A stretch of DNA of 64,000 nucleotides from Mediterraneibacter gnavus ATCC 29149. GTDB lineage: Bacteria > Bacillota > Clostridia > Lachnospirales > Lachnospiraceae. The stretch lies in the NCBI RefSeq assembly GCF_008121495.1, contig NZ_CP043051.1:2251001-2315000 (forward strand). The letters are read 5' to 3'. A program made the position numbers and the translations under genes. Positions 1 to 9,063 of this stretch are shown piece by piece; position 1 is the stretch's first letter, and each line of letters starts with the position of its first letter. The notes under the pieces are model-generated. The model was not told where the DNA came from, did no database searches, and worked only from the letters and a program-made list of their open reading frames with translations.

Positions 1-1
1 A

Positions 2-241
2 TTAGAGAATGAAAAAATGTTTGTAGAATCGATTCACCGGGAAGTGGTCAACGGAACAGAATTTCTGTATTGGTACTCTGTACAGGGAGAAGGCGGTACA
101 GAGGTGTACGATTCAGAAAGCTATATCGATATCAGGCATCTGGAATATTGGGATGAATGTATCGATGATGATTATAAAGATAATGATATTCCGGCAGAAG
201 TAGTGATGATCCCAAATAAGATCAGAGATGTTATGAAGTGA
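2..241 (+). CDS. DUF6176-like small protein, 3' part
   Basis: This is the 3' end of a gene that enters from the left edge. The frame is open back to base 2 (LENEK before the Met at 17), so the Met at 17 is unlikely to be the true start. The visible 79 residues are acidic and soluble, with YWYSVQGEGG and a HLEYWDECID stretch. From memory these resemble the C-terminal part of small DUF6176 proteins, whose function is unknown. There is no membrane segment or signal peptide in the visible part. The assignment rests on recalled motif similarity only. Confidence 0.6.
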   Translation, partial: LENEKMFVESIHREVVNGTEFLYWYSVQGEGGTEVYDSESYIDIRHLEYWDECIDDDYKDNDIPAEVVMIPNKIRDVMK

Positions 242-311
242 ATACAGTCATTAAAATCCCGCTGTTTTGTAAGGAAATGGCGGAGATTTTTTATCTGTTT
301 CCATAATATAG

Positions 312-340
312 TTGACTTGAACGAAACTATGTTCGATAAT
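312..340 (+). promoter_or_regulatory. pcrA promoter with LexA (SOS) box
   Basis: TTGACT at 312-317 and GATAAT at 335-340 are separated by 17 bases, a good housekeeping promoter. Inside the spacer, CGAAACTATGTTCG at 322-335 matches the Gram-positive LexA consensus CGAAC-N4-GTTCG at 9 of its 10 fixed positions. A repressor bound there would cover the -10 region, so DNA-damage induction of the helicase is a reasonable inference. Confidence 0.6.
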
Positions 341-369
341 AGAATCATGACAATTAAAGGAGATCAATT

Positions 370-2604
370 ATGAGCATTTATGATACACTGAACGAACAGC
401 AGAGGGAGGCGGTCTACTGCACGGATGGTCCGCTTCTGATCCTTGCGGGAGCGGGATCGGGAAAGACGAGAGTGCTGACGCACAGGATTGCATATTTAAT
501 AGAAGAAAAGGGGGTGAATCCATGGAATATCCTGGCGATCACGTTTACGAACAAGGCGGCCGGGGAGATGCGGGAGCGTGTGGATAATCTGGTGGGATTT
601 GGATCAGAGAGTATCTGGGTGAGCACGTTTCACTCGACTTGTGTACGGATTTTGAGAAGACATATTGACCGCCTGGGGTATGATACGAATTTTACAATCT
701 ACGATACGGATGATCAGAAGACATTGATGAAAGATGTCTGTAAGCTGGTGGAGATCGATACGAAAGTATATAAGGAGAGAAATCTTTTAGCGGCGATTTC
801 CTCAGCAAAAAATGAGATGATTTCCGCACAGGAGTATGCGCTGAATGCGCAGGGGGACTTTGGAAAAGAGAAGATCGCCAAGGTATATCAGGAGTATGAA
901 AAGCAGATGCATGCCAATAATGCACTGGATTTTGACGACCTGCTCGTGAAGACGGTGCAACTGTTTGAGACTCAGCCGGATGTGCTGGAGAATTATCAGG
1001 AGCGGTTTCGTTATATTATGGTGGATGAGTATCAGGATACAAATACCGTGCAGTTCCAGCTGGTGAGTCTGCTGGCGGGCAAATACAGAGATCTCTGTGT
1101 GGTCGGTGATGATGATCAGTCCATTTATAAATTCCGGGGAGCCAATATTAAAAATATTTTGAATTTTGAACAGGAATTTCCCGATGCGACAGTCATCAAA
1201 CTGGAGCAGAATTATCGTTCTACAGGCAATATCCTGGATGCTGCAAATGCAGTGATCAGCAACAATGTGGGTAGAAAGGACAAGCAGCTTTGGACAGATA
1301 ATGGAGAAGGAGAGAAGATTAAGTTCTGCCAGTTTGATACCGGATATGATGAAGCAGAATATATTGCAGATGACATTGAAAGGGAAGTCAGAAACGGGGC
1401 ATCTTACAATGATCATGCGATTTTATACCGGACTAACGCGCAGTCCCGTCTGTTTGAGGAACGGTTTGTGGCACAGAATATTCCATATAAGATTGTCGGC
1501 GGTGTGAATTTCTATGCGAGAAGAGAAATCAAGGATGTGCTTGCATATCTGAAGACCATCGACAATGGAAAAGATGATCTGGCAGTCAGAAGGATCATCA
1601 ATGTACCGAAGCGAGGCATTGGCCTGACTACGATCAATCGAATTCAGGAGTCAGCGGCGTCCAGAGGAATCGGATTCTATGATGCTCTTTTAGGGCTGGA
1701 TCTGATACCGGGGGTGGCAAGAGGTGCTGCAAAGCTGGAAGGATTTGTGGCATTGATCGAGTACTTTAAGGGAGTGGCAGAAACCTTAAGTCTGTCGGAT
1801 CTTTTGCAGGAAGTAATCGATAAGACGGGATACATAGAGAGTCTGGAAGCAGAAGGAAAAGAAGAGTCAGAGACAAGAATTGAAAATATCGACGAGCTTC
1901 GAAGCAAGGTTGCGGTTTATGAAGAATCCTGTCTGGATCAGGATGAAAAACCGACACTTAGCGGATTTTTGGAAGAAGTCGCATTGGTGGCAGACATTGA
2001 CAGTCTGGATGAGGAACAGGATTATGTAGTTTTAATGACACTGCACAGTGCAAAAGGTCTGGAATTTCCACATGTGTATCTGGCAGGAATGGAAGACGGA
2101 CTGTTTCCAAGTTATATGACAGTTACATCAGATGACAGGGAGGATATGGAAGAAGAGCGGCGCCTCTGCTATGTGGGAATCACAAGAGCAGAGCAGAAGT
2201 TGACCATGACCAGTGCTATGCGGCGGATGGTGCGGGGAGAGACACAGTACAATAAAGTGTCCCGGTTTATGAAAGAAATTCCATTGGAACTGCTTGACAA
2301 TGGCAACCGTTCTTCGAAAATGTTTGAAGAAAGACAGGAGATTCCGAAACAGACTGCGTATACGCAGGCAAAACAGACCTTTAAGGCAAAGGCATTTTCT
2401 GCGGCTGCGCCAAAACAGTTTGCAGTCAGCAAAGAAAAGGGGCTGGATTATGGTGTGGGTGACCGTGTCCGGCACATGAAATTTGGAGAAGGAACCGTGA
2501 CACAGATTACGGAAGGCGGCAGAGATTTTGAGGTAACCGTAGAGTTTGACACCGCCGGAGTGAAAAAAATGTTTGCCGGATTTGCCCGTTTGGTAAAATT
2601 ATAG
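370..2604 (+). CDS. pcrA: ATP-dependent DNA helicase PcrA/UvrD
   Basis: This is an SF1A 3'-5' DNA helicase of 744 residues, the usual length of PcrA. PcrA acts in nucleotide excision repair, in removing RecA and stalled polymerase from DNA, and in rolling-circle plasmid replication. The N-terminus has the Q-motif (LNEQQREAV) and Walker A (GAGSGKT, about residues 27-33). Next come motif II (VDEYQDTN), motif III (VVGDDDQSIYKFRGA), motif IV (EQNYRST) and, late, LMTLHSAKGLEF and VGITRAE. The C-terminus (DYGVGDRVRHMKFGEGTV) is the Tudor-like RNA polymerase-binding domain typical of PcrA. The ATG has an AAAGGAG site 6 bases upstream. Expression is probably SOS-linked because of the LexA-like box in its promoter. 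Confidence 0.97.
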   Translation: MSIYDTLNEQQREAVYCTDGPLLILAGAGSGKTRVLTHRIAYLIEEKGVNPWNILAITFTNKAAGEMRERVDNLVGFGSESIWVSTFHSTCVRILRRHIDRLGYDTNFTIYDTDDQKTLMKDVCKLVEIDTKVYKERNLLAAISSAKNEMISAQEYALNAQGDFGKEKIAKVYQEYEKQMHANNALDFDDLLVKTVQLFETQPDVLENYQERFRYIMVDEYQDTNTVQFQLVSLLAGKYRDLCVVGDDDQSIYKFRGANIKNILNFEQEFPDATVIKLEQNYRSTGNILDAANAVISNNVGRKDKQLWTDNGEGEKIKFCQFDTGYDEAEYIADDIEREVRNGASYNDHAILYRTNAQSRLFEERFVAQNIPYKIVGGVNFYARREIKDVLAYLKTIDNGKDDLAVRRIINVPKRGIGLTTINRIQESAASRGIGFYDALLGLDLIPGVARGAAKLEGFVALIEYFKGVAETLSLSDLLQEVIDKTGYIESLEAEGKEESETRIENIDELRSKVAVYEESCLDQDEKPTLSGFLEEVALVADIDSLDEEQDYVVLMTLHSAKGLEFPHVYLAGMEDGLFPSYMTVTSDDREDMEEERRLCYVGITRAEQKLTMTSAMRRMVRGETQYNKVSRFMKEIPLELLDNGNRSSKMFEERQEIPKQTAYTQAKQTFKAKAFSAAAPKQFAVSKEKGLDYGVGDRVRHMKFGEGTVTQITEGGRDFEVTVEFDTAGVKKMFAGFARLVKL

Positions 2605-2707
2605 AAATTATGTGAATTTGGCATAAATCAGTAGTAATCTGAAAATGATAGTGTTATAATAATGAAAAGCAAACCTGTACGGCGGCAAGGAGAAAGGACG
2701 TGAATAT

Positions 2708-2947
2708 ATGAGTAAAGTTGAGGAATTGATCGCAGAGTCAAAACTGAATGAATTACTGAAAAAGAAAGATGATGAAAAAGTGAAAAAGACAGTCATCTGG
2801 GTATTGGCGATTGTAGGTGCTGTTGCAGCAGTGGCAGCGATCGCATATGCGGTATATTGCTTCTTTACACCGGATTATCTGGAAGATTTCGAAGAAGATT
2901 TTGATGATGATTTCGATGATTATTTCAGTGAGGAAGATCAGGTTTAA
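2708..2947 (+). CDS. small single-pass membrane protein with acidic tail
   Basis: This gene encodes 79 residues: a charged N-terminal helix (LNELLKKKDDEKVKK), one hydrophobic segment (about residues 29-52, rich in Ala and Val) and a very acidic C-terminus (EDFEEDFDDDFDDYF). It starts 7 bases after a GGACG/AAGGAGAAAGG ribosome-binding region and is followed by a terminator, so it is probably a single-gene unit. Similar short DUF4366-like membrane proteins sit in this position in related genomes as far as I recall; the function is unknown. Confidence 0.7.
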   Translation: MSKVEELIAESKLNELLKKKDDEKVKKTVIWVLAIVGAVAAVAAIAYAVYCFFTPDYLEDFEEDFDDDFDDYFSEEDQV

Positions 2948-2968
2948 TCAGAACGAAAAGAGAACAGA

Positions 2969-3011
2969 AGACAGGATGTGGTCGGAATACACTGCACCCT
3001 GTCTCTTTTTT
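2969..3011 (+). terminator. intrinsic terminator after small membrane protein gene
   Basis: AGACAGG (2969-2975) and CCTGTCT (2998-3004) form a perfect 7-bp stem followed directly by CTTTTTT. It ends the transcript of the 79-residue gene before rlmD. Confidence 0.8.
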
Positions 3012-3058
3012 CGTCAGGAAGTATTACAAAAACAAAGAAAAGATAAGGATAAAAGAGA

Positions 3059-4738
3059 ATGAAAAAAGGACAAGTATTAGAAGGAACGATAGAAAAAGTG
3101 GAGTTTCCCAATAAAGGAGTTGTCACAGTTGCAGAAGAAGGCAAATCTGTGATCGTAAAGAACGGGATTCCGGGACAGAAGGTAAAATTCTGTGTGAATA
3201 AGTTTAAGCGAGGAAATGCAGAGGGGCGCCTGTTGGAAGTGCTGGAGAAATCTCCGCTGGAAACAAGAAAACCGGTGTGCAGCATTTTCCCGGTATGCGG
3301 AGGGTGTATGTACCAGACCATGTCTTATGAAGCACAGATGGACATGAAGGCAGAACAGGTGAAAAACATTCTGAATGAAGCAGTGAACGGTGAATATCTT
3401 TTTGAAGGAGTGAAGGCAAGTCCGAAAGAATTTGCATACCGCAATAAGATGGAGTTCTCGTTCGGCGACGAGTATAAGGACGGGCCTCTGACATTGGGAC
3501 TGCATAAAAAAGGCAGCACGTATGATGTGCTGACAGCGTCAGACTGCAAGCTGGTACATGATGACATGACAAAAATCTTAAATTGTGTGCTGGAATATTT
3601 TAAGGAGCGAAATGTCAGCTATTATAAGAAAATGCAGCATACAGGCTATCTGCGTCATTTGCTGCTTCGGAGAGGTGACCGCACAGGAGAAATCCTGGTC
3701 AATCTGGTTACAACTACACAGGAAGAACACGATATGTCTCCATTAAAAGAGGCACTCCTTAATTTGGAACTGGAAGGGAAAATCGTGGGATTTCTTCATA
3801 TTTTAAATGATTCTCTTTCTGATGTGGTTCAGAGTGATGAGACCAGAATCATTTACGGGCAGGACTATTTTTATGAGAAGCTGTTGAATTTGGAATTCAA
3901 GATCACGCCGTTTTCTTTCTTTCAACCAAATTCAAGAGGGGCGGAAGTGCTTTACAGTACAGTTCGTGATTATATCGGAGATATCAACGATATGACAGTG
4001 TTCGATTTGTTCAGCGGAACTGGGACGATCGCGCAGGTGCTGGCGCCGGTGGCAAAACAGGTGATCGGTGTGGAGATTATCGAGGAAGCTGTGGAGGCAG
4101 CCAAAGAAAATGCTGCACACAACGGACTTTCCAACTGTAAATTTATTGCCGGGGACGTATTTAAAGTGTTGGATGAGATTGAGGAAAAACCGGATGTGAT
4201 CGTCCTGGATCCGCCAAGAGACGGGATTCATCCAAAGGCTTTGCCGAAAATCCTGGATTACGGAGTGGACAAGATTGTCTACATTTCCTGTAAAGTGACC
4301 AGTCTGGCACGGGATCTGGAGATGATACAGGCAAGAGGATATGAGGTTGTGAAGAGTGTGGCGGTGGATCAGTTTTGTCAGACGGTGCATGTGGAGACGG
4401 TAGTACTGCTTTCCCACAAAAAGCCAGACGGACATATCAACGTAAAAGTTGAGTTTGGTGAGGGTGAGGGAAAAGTTCCGCTTGATAATATCGCTAAAAG
4501 AGCGGAAAGCTACAAGCCCAAAGAGCGAGTGACCTACAAAATGATAAAGGAGTACATAGAAGCTAAATACGGTTTCAAAGTACATACCGCATATATCGCA
4601 GAGGTAAAGAGAGATTTAGGCCTGCCAATGTACGATGCTCCTAATGCGGTAGAAGAATTGAAACAGCCGAGGAAGCATCCGACGGCGGAGAAGGTGGAAG
4701 CGATAAAGGATGCGTTGAAGCATTTTGAAGTGATTTAA
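3059..4738 (+). CDS. rlmD: 23S rRNA (uracil-C5)-methyltransferase RlmD/RumA family with C-terminal extension
   Basis: This is a SAM-dependent 5-methyluridine methyltransferase acting on 23S rRNA. An N-terminal TRAM domain (about 1-60) is followed by Fe-S cysteines (CSIFPVCGGCMYQ, about 76-88), the central domain, and the Rossmann methyltransferase (VFDLFSGTGTIAQVL, about 316-330). The DPPRDG motif and the catalytic-Cys region (VYISCKVTSLARD, about 406-418) are present. The usual family length is 450-480 residues and the core ends near HVETVVLLS (about 465). The remaining roughly 95 residues (KYGFKVHTAYIAEVKRDLG, then NAVEELKQPRKHP) are an extra domain of unknown role. The 3' end of rlmD/rum genes is a known integration site of Firmicute integrative elements, and accessory DNA begins just downstream. 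The extension may therefore derive from an element; that is an inference. Confidence 0.93.
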   Translation: MKKGQVLEGTIEKVEFPNKGVVTVAEEGKSVIVKNGIPGQKVKFCVNKFKRGNAEGRLLEVLEKSPLETRKPVCSIFPVCGGCMYQTMSYEAQMDMKAEQVKNILNEAVNGEYLFEGVKASPKEFAYRNKMEFSFGDEYKDGPLTLGLHKKGSTYDVLTASDCKLVHDDMTKILNCVLEYFKERNVSYYKKMQHTGYLRHLLLRRGDRTGEILVNLVTTTQEEHDMSPLKEALLNLELEGKIVGFLHILNDSLSDVVQSDETRIIYGQDYFYEKLLNLEFKITPFSFFQPNSRGAEVLYSTVRDYIGDINDMTVFDLFSGTGTIAQVLAPVAKQVIGVEIIEEAVEAAKENAAHNGLSNCKFIAGDVFKVLDEIEEKPDVIVLDPPRDGIHPKALPKILDYGVDKIVYISCKVTSLARDLEMIQARGYEVVKSVAVDQFCQTVHVETVVLLSHKKPDGHINVKVEFGEGEGKVPLDNIAKRAESYKPKERVTYKMIKEYIEAKYGFKVHTAYIAEVKRDLGLPMYDAPNAVEELKQPRKHPTAEKVEAIKDALKHFEVI

Positions 4739-4745
4739 TGAGGAT

Positions 4746-4786
4746 AGGCGTATCATTAGAAATAGTGGTACGCTTATTTTTTTACA
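4746..4786 (+). terminator. intrinsic terminator after rlmD
   Basis: AGGCGTATCA and the roughly complementary TGGTACGCTT form an imperfect hairpin, followed by a run of seven T. It lies immediately after the rlmD stop codon. Confidence 0.75.
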
Positions 4787-4893
4787 TAGTTGTCTTTTCG
4801 TTGACCAATATTTTATTTGGTTATAAAAGTGGAGGACAGATTTTATACTAAACTGCCTAATTGATAGAATTAAAAGCGTTCACTTTGCTATTA

Positions 4894-4964
4894 TTGACTT
4901 AAAGAGAAAAATCAAATATAATATAGTAAAGTGCCCAATCGTTGACTTGATTAGGGGCGATTAA
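4894..4964 (+). promoter_or_regulatory. abiE promoter and probable AbiEi operator
   Basis: TTGACT (4894-4899), a 17-base spacer and TATAAT (4917-4922) make a near-consensus promoter. Just downstream, GCCCAATC and GATTAGGGGC (about 4933-4961) form an imperfect inverted repeat, and a related half-site TGCCTAATTGAT lies upstream near 4855. AbiEi antitoxins are known to bind inverted repeats in their own promoter, so negative autoregulation is likely. Confidence 0.6.
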
Positions 4965-4978
4965 ATAGAGGTGAAGAT

Positions 4979-5587
4979 ATGCTTCAGAATAAAGATATTG
5001 AGACACTGAGAATGTTGTTTAGCAGTCATAATTATGTTATGACTACTGCTGAACTTACAGCTTCAAAGTTATACTATGCAGATATAAAACAACTTTTAGA
5101 TGAAGGATTGATTGAAAGAGTCAGGCGAGGTTACTATCACTGGACTCAAGATTATGGAGAAAGCGAAGTTGTCATTATCAATCGATTGTTTCCCGATGCA
5201 GTGCTCTGTATGGAGACTGCCCTATTCTATTATAGATACAGTGACAGAAATCCTGCCGAATGGAACTTTGCAATAGATAAAAATGTCTCTAAGCGGCGAA
5301 CAAAAATCGATTATCCGTTTATAAAGGCATATCGTGTAGAGTCAGAGTTGGTTACGCTGGGCGAAACCGAAGGTGAAATTGATTTCCACAAAGTCCGCAT
5401 TTATGACCGTGACCGTACTATTTGCGATGTGCTGCGAAATATGAACAAGATAGATAAGGAGGTTTTTAATAAAGCAGTACAAGGCTATGTTAAGGACCCG
5501 AAAAAGAATATACCGAATCTTATAGAATATGCGAAAGCTTTGCGTGTTCAAACGCGTGTAAAAGAATTGATTGGAGTGTGGTTGTAA
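4979..5587 (+). CDS. abiEi: AbiEi-type antitoxin/autorepressor of a type IV toxin-antitoxin system
   Basis: This 202-residue protein has an N-terminal winged helix (ELTASKLYYADIKQLLDEGLIERVRRGYYH, about 22-52) and an AbiEi antitoxin domain (HKVRIYDRDRTICDVLRN, about 139-157). The family neutralises the AbiEii nucleotidyltransferase without direct binding and represses its own operon. The ATG has AGGTG upstream. Its stop codon overlaps the next start as TAATG, so the two genes are translationally coupled. It was first described as an abortive-infection phage defence pair. It is the first gene after rlmD, a typical cargo position. Confidence 0.9.
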   Translation: MLQNKDIETLRMLFSSHNYVMTTAELTASKLYYADIKQLLDEGLIERVRRGYYHWTQDYGESEVVIINRLFPDAVLCMETALFYYRYSDRNPAEWNFAIDKNVSKRRTKIDYPFIKAYRVESELVTLGETEGEIDFHKVRIYDRDRTICDVLRNMNKIDKEVFNKAVQGYVKDPKKNIPNLIEYAKALRVQTRVKELIGVWL

Positions 5588-6519
5588 TGGCAGATATAGC
5601 AGCTTCCGTTCTGGCAAAGCTGAGAAATAAAGCAAAAGCTTCTGGTATCAGTTACCAGCAATGTTTGCAGCTTTTTGTGCAGGAAGAATTTTTGAGAAAG
5701 TTATCAAAATCTGGGTGTGAGGATACGCTTATACTCAAAGGTGGATTGTTCATTTATACTTTAACTAATTTTGAAAGTAGAGCAACAATTGATGTCGATT
5801 TCTTGCTCCGTGGATACTCTAATACAATAGATGATGTAAAAGAGTTGATTTGTAAAATCATCGACACGCCGACTGGTAACGATTATATAGAAATGCGAGC
5901 AAAAGGCTTTGAAAAGATTTCTCCGCAAAGAAAATATCACGGTATCAGTACACAAATTATTGCTCAAATAAAAAATGTGCGTGTGCCGTTTAATGTTGAT
6001 ATAGGAGTGGGCGATATTATAGTCCCCCGTGCCGAAGAACGCACAATCAACACTCAGCTTCCAGATTTTGAAGCACCTGTAATCAAAACTTATTCCCTTG
6101 AAAGCACCATTGCCGAGAAGTTTGATGCCATACTGCAACGCTTTGAACTGACAGGCAGGATGAAAGATTTTTATGACATCTATTATCTTTCAAGGACATT
6201 CGATTTTGAGGGTGCAAAATTACAGGCAGCTATATTTGAAACCTTACAGCGGCGTGGCACTCCCTATGACAGAGATAGTTTTAAGCGTGTTGTTGCACTT
6301 GCCGATGATGAAGATATGCAGAAGCGTTGGAAATTCTTTTTGAAAACCATAAAAGATAACACACTTGAGTTTCCATTTGTCATTGAAGAAATCCAGACTT
6401 TTCTTGAGCCTGTGTTTGATACGATAGTGAATGAGAAAGAGTGGCAAAACATATGGAAAGGCAATGCGAAAAAATGGTCAAATCTGAAGGGAGGTATTGA
6501 CCGTGACAAGAGCAGTTAA
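5587..6519 (+). CDS. abiEii: AbiEii/AbiGii nucleotidyltransferase toxin
   Basis: This 310-residue toxin of the DNA polymerase-beta-like nucleotidyltransferase fold is the partner of AbiEi. The visible motifs are the ones that define the family: LKGGLFIY (about 51-58, motif I), ATIDVDF with the two catalytic aspartates (about 67-73), TIAEKFDAIL (motif III with the Lys), and RMKDFYDIYYL (motif IV). I chose the ATG at 5587 over the upstream GTG at 5578 because GGAG lies 10 bases before it. Members transfer nucleotides to tRNA acceptor ends in characterised systems; that activity is inferred here. Confidence 0.9.
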   Translation: MADIAASVLAKLRNKAKASGISYQQCLQLFVQEEFLRKLSKSGCEDTLILKGGLFIYTLTNFESRATIDVDFLLRGYSNTIDDVKELICKIIDTPTGNDYIEMRAKGFEKISPQRKYHGISTQIIAQIKNVRVPFNVDIGVGDIIVPRAEERTINTQLPDFEAPVIKTYSLESTIAEKFDAILQRFELTGRMKDFYDIYYLSRTFDFEGAKLQAAIFETLQRRGTPYDRDSFKRVVALADDEDMQKRWKFFLKTIKDNTLEFPFVIEEIQTFLEPVFDTIVNEKEWQNIWKGNAKKWSNLKGGIDRDKSS

Positions 6520-7213
6520 TGATGCAACATTGCAAAAAGCTGGTGATATATACCAGTATCTAATAGCTTTAAGAGATTGCTTCGAATTGAACGATGGCGA
6601 TACTCTGCAAATTGAGACAAATGGTGATGTGAGCATTATAAATGATGTGGGTGGTCGCTTTCAGAGAGAAGTAAAACATCATTTTGGGAATACATCTATT
6701 TCGGACAGAGATATAGATTTTTGGAAGACACTTGCAAATTGGTATGTAGACTATGAGCGTGTAAAAAACTTTTCCAATTATATACTCAGTACTACAGCTA
6801 CAATAAAAAGTGATTCTCCGTTTCATAGTTGGAATAATATAAAAAAGACTGAGAAATTAAAATGCTTAAAAGACATAGGAGCTACCTCTAAGAAAACTGA
6901 AGAAACATTCAGGAATCAATATAATAGAATTTTCGGTGACTCTTATGACGAAAGTCGCCTTTTGGAAATATTAGATAAATTTACGATTGAAGCTGCAAAA
7001 ACTTCAATAGACGGTATATCGAATGAATTTTCTAAATATGTAGGTCACATTCCTTCCGAAAATAGAGACGGATATATAGGTGCTTTGCTTGGCGAAATAT
7101 TAATAAAAGTTAAGGAACCCCCGCATAAATGGGAGGTGACCAAGTCAGCATTTGATGAAATTCTACAGATACAATCAGCAGCATATTTAATAAAAATGGC
7201 GAAAAAAGAGTAG
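6503..7213 (+). CDS. putative PD-(D/E)XK nuclease-like defence protein coupled to AbiE
   Basis: This gene encodes 236 residues from GTG at 6503, seven bases after GAAGGGAGGT. It overlaps abiEii by 17 bases, so it belongs to the same operon. The N-terminus reads AGDIYQYLIALRDCF, then LQIETNGDVSII, then QREVKHHFG. The order Glu, Asp-Val, Glu-Val-Lys fits the core of PD-(D/E)XK nucleases and resembles DUF4297/Cap4-type and ABC-three-component nuclease domains as I recall them. The rest is helical with no motif I recognise. The coding strand switches abruptly to ABC transporter remnants after its stop, so the C-terminus may be truncated. A nuclease role is an inference. Confidence 0.55.
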   Translation: MTRAVNDATLQKAGDIYQYLIALRDCFELNDGDTLQIETNGDVSIINDVGGRFQREVKHHFGNTSISDRDIDFWKTLANWYVDYERVKNFSNYILSTTATIKSDSPFHSWNNIKKTEKLKCLKDIGATSKKTEETFRNQYNRIFGDSYDESRLLEILDKFTIEAAKTSIDGISNEFSKYVGHIPSENRDGYIGALLGEILIKVKEPPHKWEVTKSAFDEILQIQSAAYLIKMAKKE

Positions 7214-7223
7214 TTCCACTTGA

Positions 7224-8012
7224 GCAAAGGTTACATATGGAGACAGAGCATTAGAGACAATCAACTCAATTCAATTTCGGAATGTGAGTTTTAAATATCC
7301 TGGGACAGAAAAATATGTCTTAAAGAATTGTAGTTTTAGAATGGAAGGAAATAGAAAGTATGCACTGATCGGAATAAATGGAGCTGGCAAATCGACTATT
7401 GTGAAGCTCATAAAAGGTTTATATTGCGATTATGAAGGGACTATTTTAATTAATGACATCAATCTGCGGGAGTTCTCAGCAGAAAATTTTTCTACAGAAG
7501 TTGCTGTTGTAAGTCAAGATTTTTCTAAATTTCAAGTTTCATTTTTGGAAAATATCAATCTTGGAAGAAAGCATGAAATCGAGGATAATACAAAAATTCT
7601 AGATATGTTTGAAAAGCTTAATTTTAATAAGCTAACAAATGATATTAACTTGAACAGCAAAATTGGGAAAATATATCCAGAAAACATAGATTTATCACTC
7701 GGAGAATGGCAGAAGCTTGCAATCAGTAGAGCACTTTTATCCGAAGCATCACTTCTAATCTTCGATGAACCTACAGCATCACTCGATCCTTTGGCAGAAC
7801 AGAGAGTTTATGACCAAATATTAGATTTAAGCAGAAATAGAATGAGTATACTGATAAGTCATAGACTTGGTTCTGTGAAGTCTTCGGAAGACATTTATCT
7901 TTTGGAAGAAGGACAGGTTAAGATGCACGGTTCGCATGAGAAACTCATGAGAAACAGTGATTTGTACAGGGAAATGTATAACAAACAAAAAGGGTGGTAT
8001 CAGGATGCATAA
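7224..8012 (+). pseudogene. ABC exporter remnant: only the ATPase domain is left
   Basis: The frame is open from 7224 and reads through the typical linker IQFRNVSFKYPG into a complete nucleotide-binding domain. It has Walker A GINGAGKST, Q-loop SQDFSKF, signature LSLGEWQKLA, Walker B LLIFDEPTASLDP and H-loop LISHRL. The transmembrane half expected in an ABC exporter half-transporter is missing. The 5' part was deleted at the junction with the AbiE operon. Translation could restart at GTG 7284, but no ribosome site is seen. The gene overlaps the next exporter gene by 8 bases, so the two once formed a heterodimeric exporter pair. Confidence 0.85.
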
Positions 8013-9063
8013 CAGTGGTGTTTTTAAAACTTCAGTTGCAGCAACAAAACTCATGTTCAAGCTTGACAAGAAAACATATATTAAGAATTTTACTATTGGT
8101 ATTTTACAGACAATGGCAATCGTTGGTAGCACTGTTTTGATGCAGTTTTTTATTGATACCCTTAGCGATTCAATAGGGAGAGATAACAACTTAAAAATTG
8201 TTTTTTCGATTGTAGCACTGGCTATTATGATTTTATTGTCGGAAATAACCAACGGATACCAGAATTATCTCTATGGATATTATATTGATAAAGGGGTAAA
8301 TAATTTAACAGACTGTTTACATAAGAAAATAAATAACATAGAGAGAATTAAGTTGGACGATTTGAATGAATTATCCAAAATTGAGAGAGCCTGCAAAGGT
8401 GCTGGTAATCTTATTGAATTAGTACTAGTTCTCGGAGATGCGGTAACATTTTATGGACTTTATTTTTTGTTTCTTGGGATGTATTTCTTCAATATTGATA
8501 AGAAAATGATTATACTTCTTCCGCTGATTTTTCTTCCGGTCATGTTGTCTCATTTCTCAAAAATTAAGATGTTCTCAGACATGGATGAGGAAAATTCAGT
8601 ATATAAACTTCAGATGAATCACTTCATTTCGTGTTTTACAAATGTTAGATATGTTCGAGAATTAAAATTTCTTAATGCTGAAGTTTTTTTCTCTAATAAA
8701 TTTTATGAATCTCTTAAGAAGTTTCAGGATAAAATCTTTTCTACAAATACACAGGGTATGATAAGGGATATTACTGGAAAACTGATAACTTTCATTGGAA
8801 TGGTATTGATTATTGCATTTTTATCAGTAGAAATGATTCATGGGAAGATTACTATAGGTGTTTTCGGAGCAATACTTGCAACCTTAAAGCGGATGTTCTC
8901 AATGATGGATGAATTAATTTCAGTCCACTTTGGAGAAGTTGTTGAAAATATTGGTACGGTTGAAGCCACTATAGAGCTAATTAATGAAAAAGATGTACCT
9001 AATATTTATAATGACTATACAGACTTTTCAAAGATTATCTTTCGGAATGTCAGTTTTACATAT

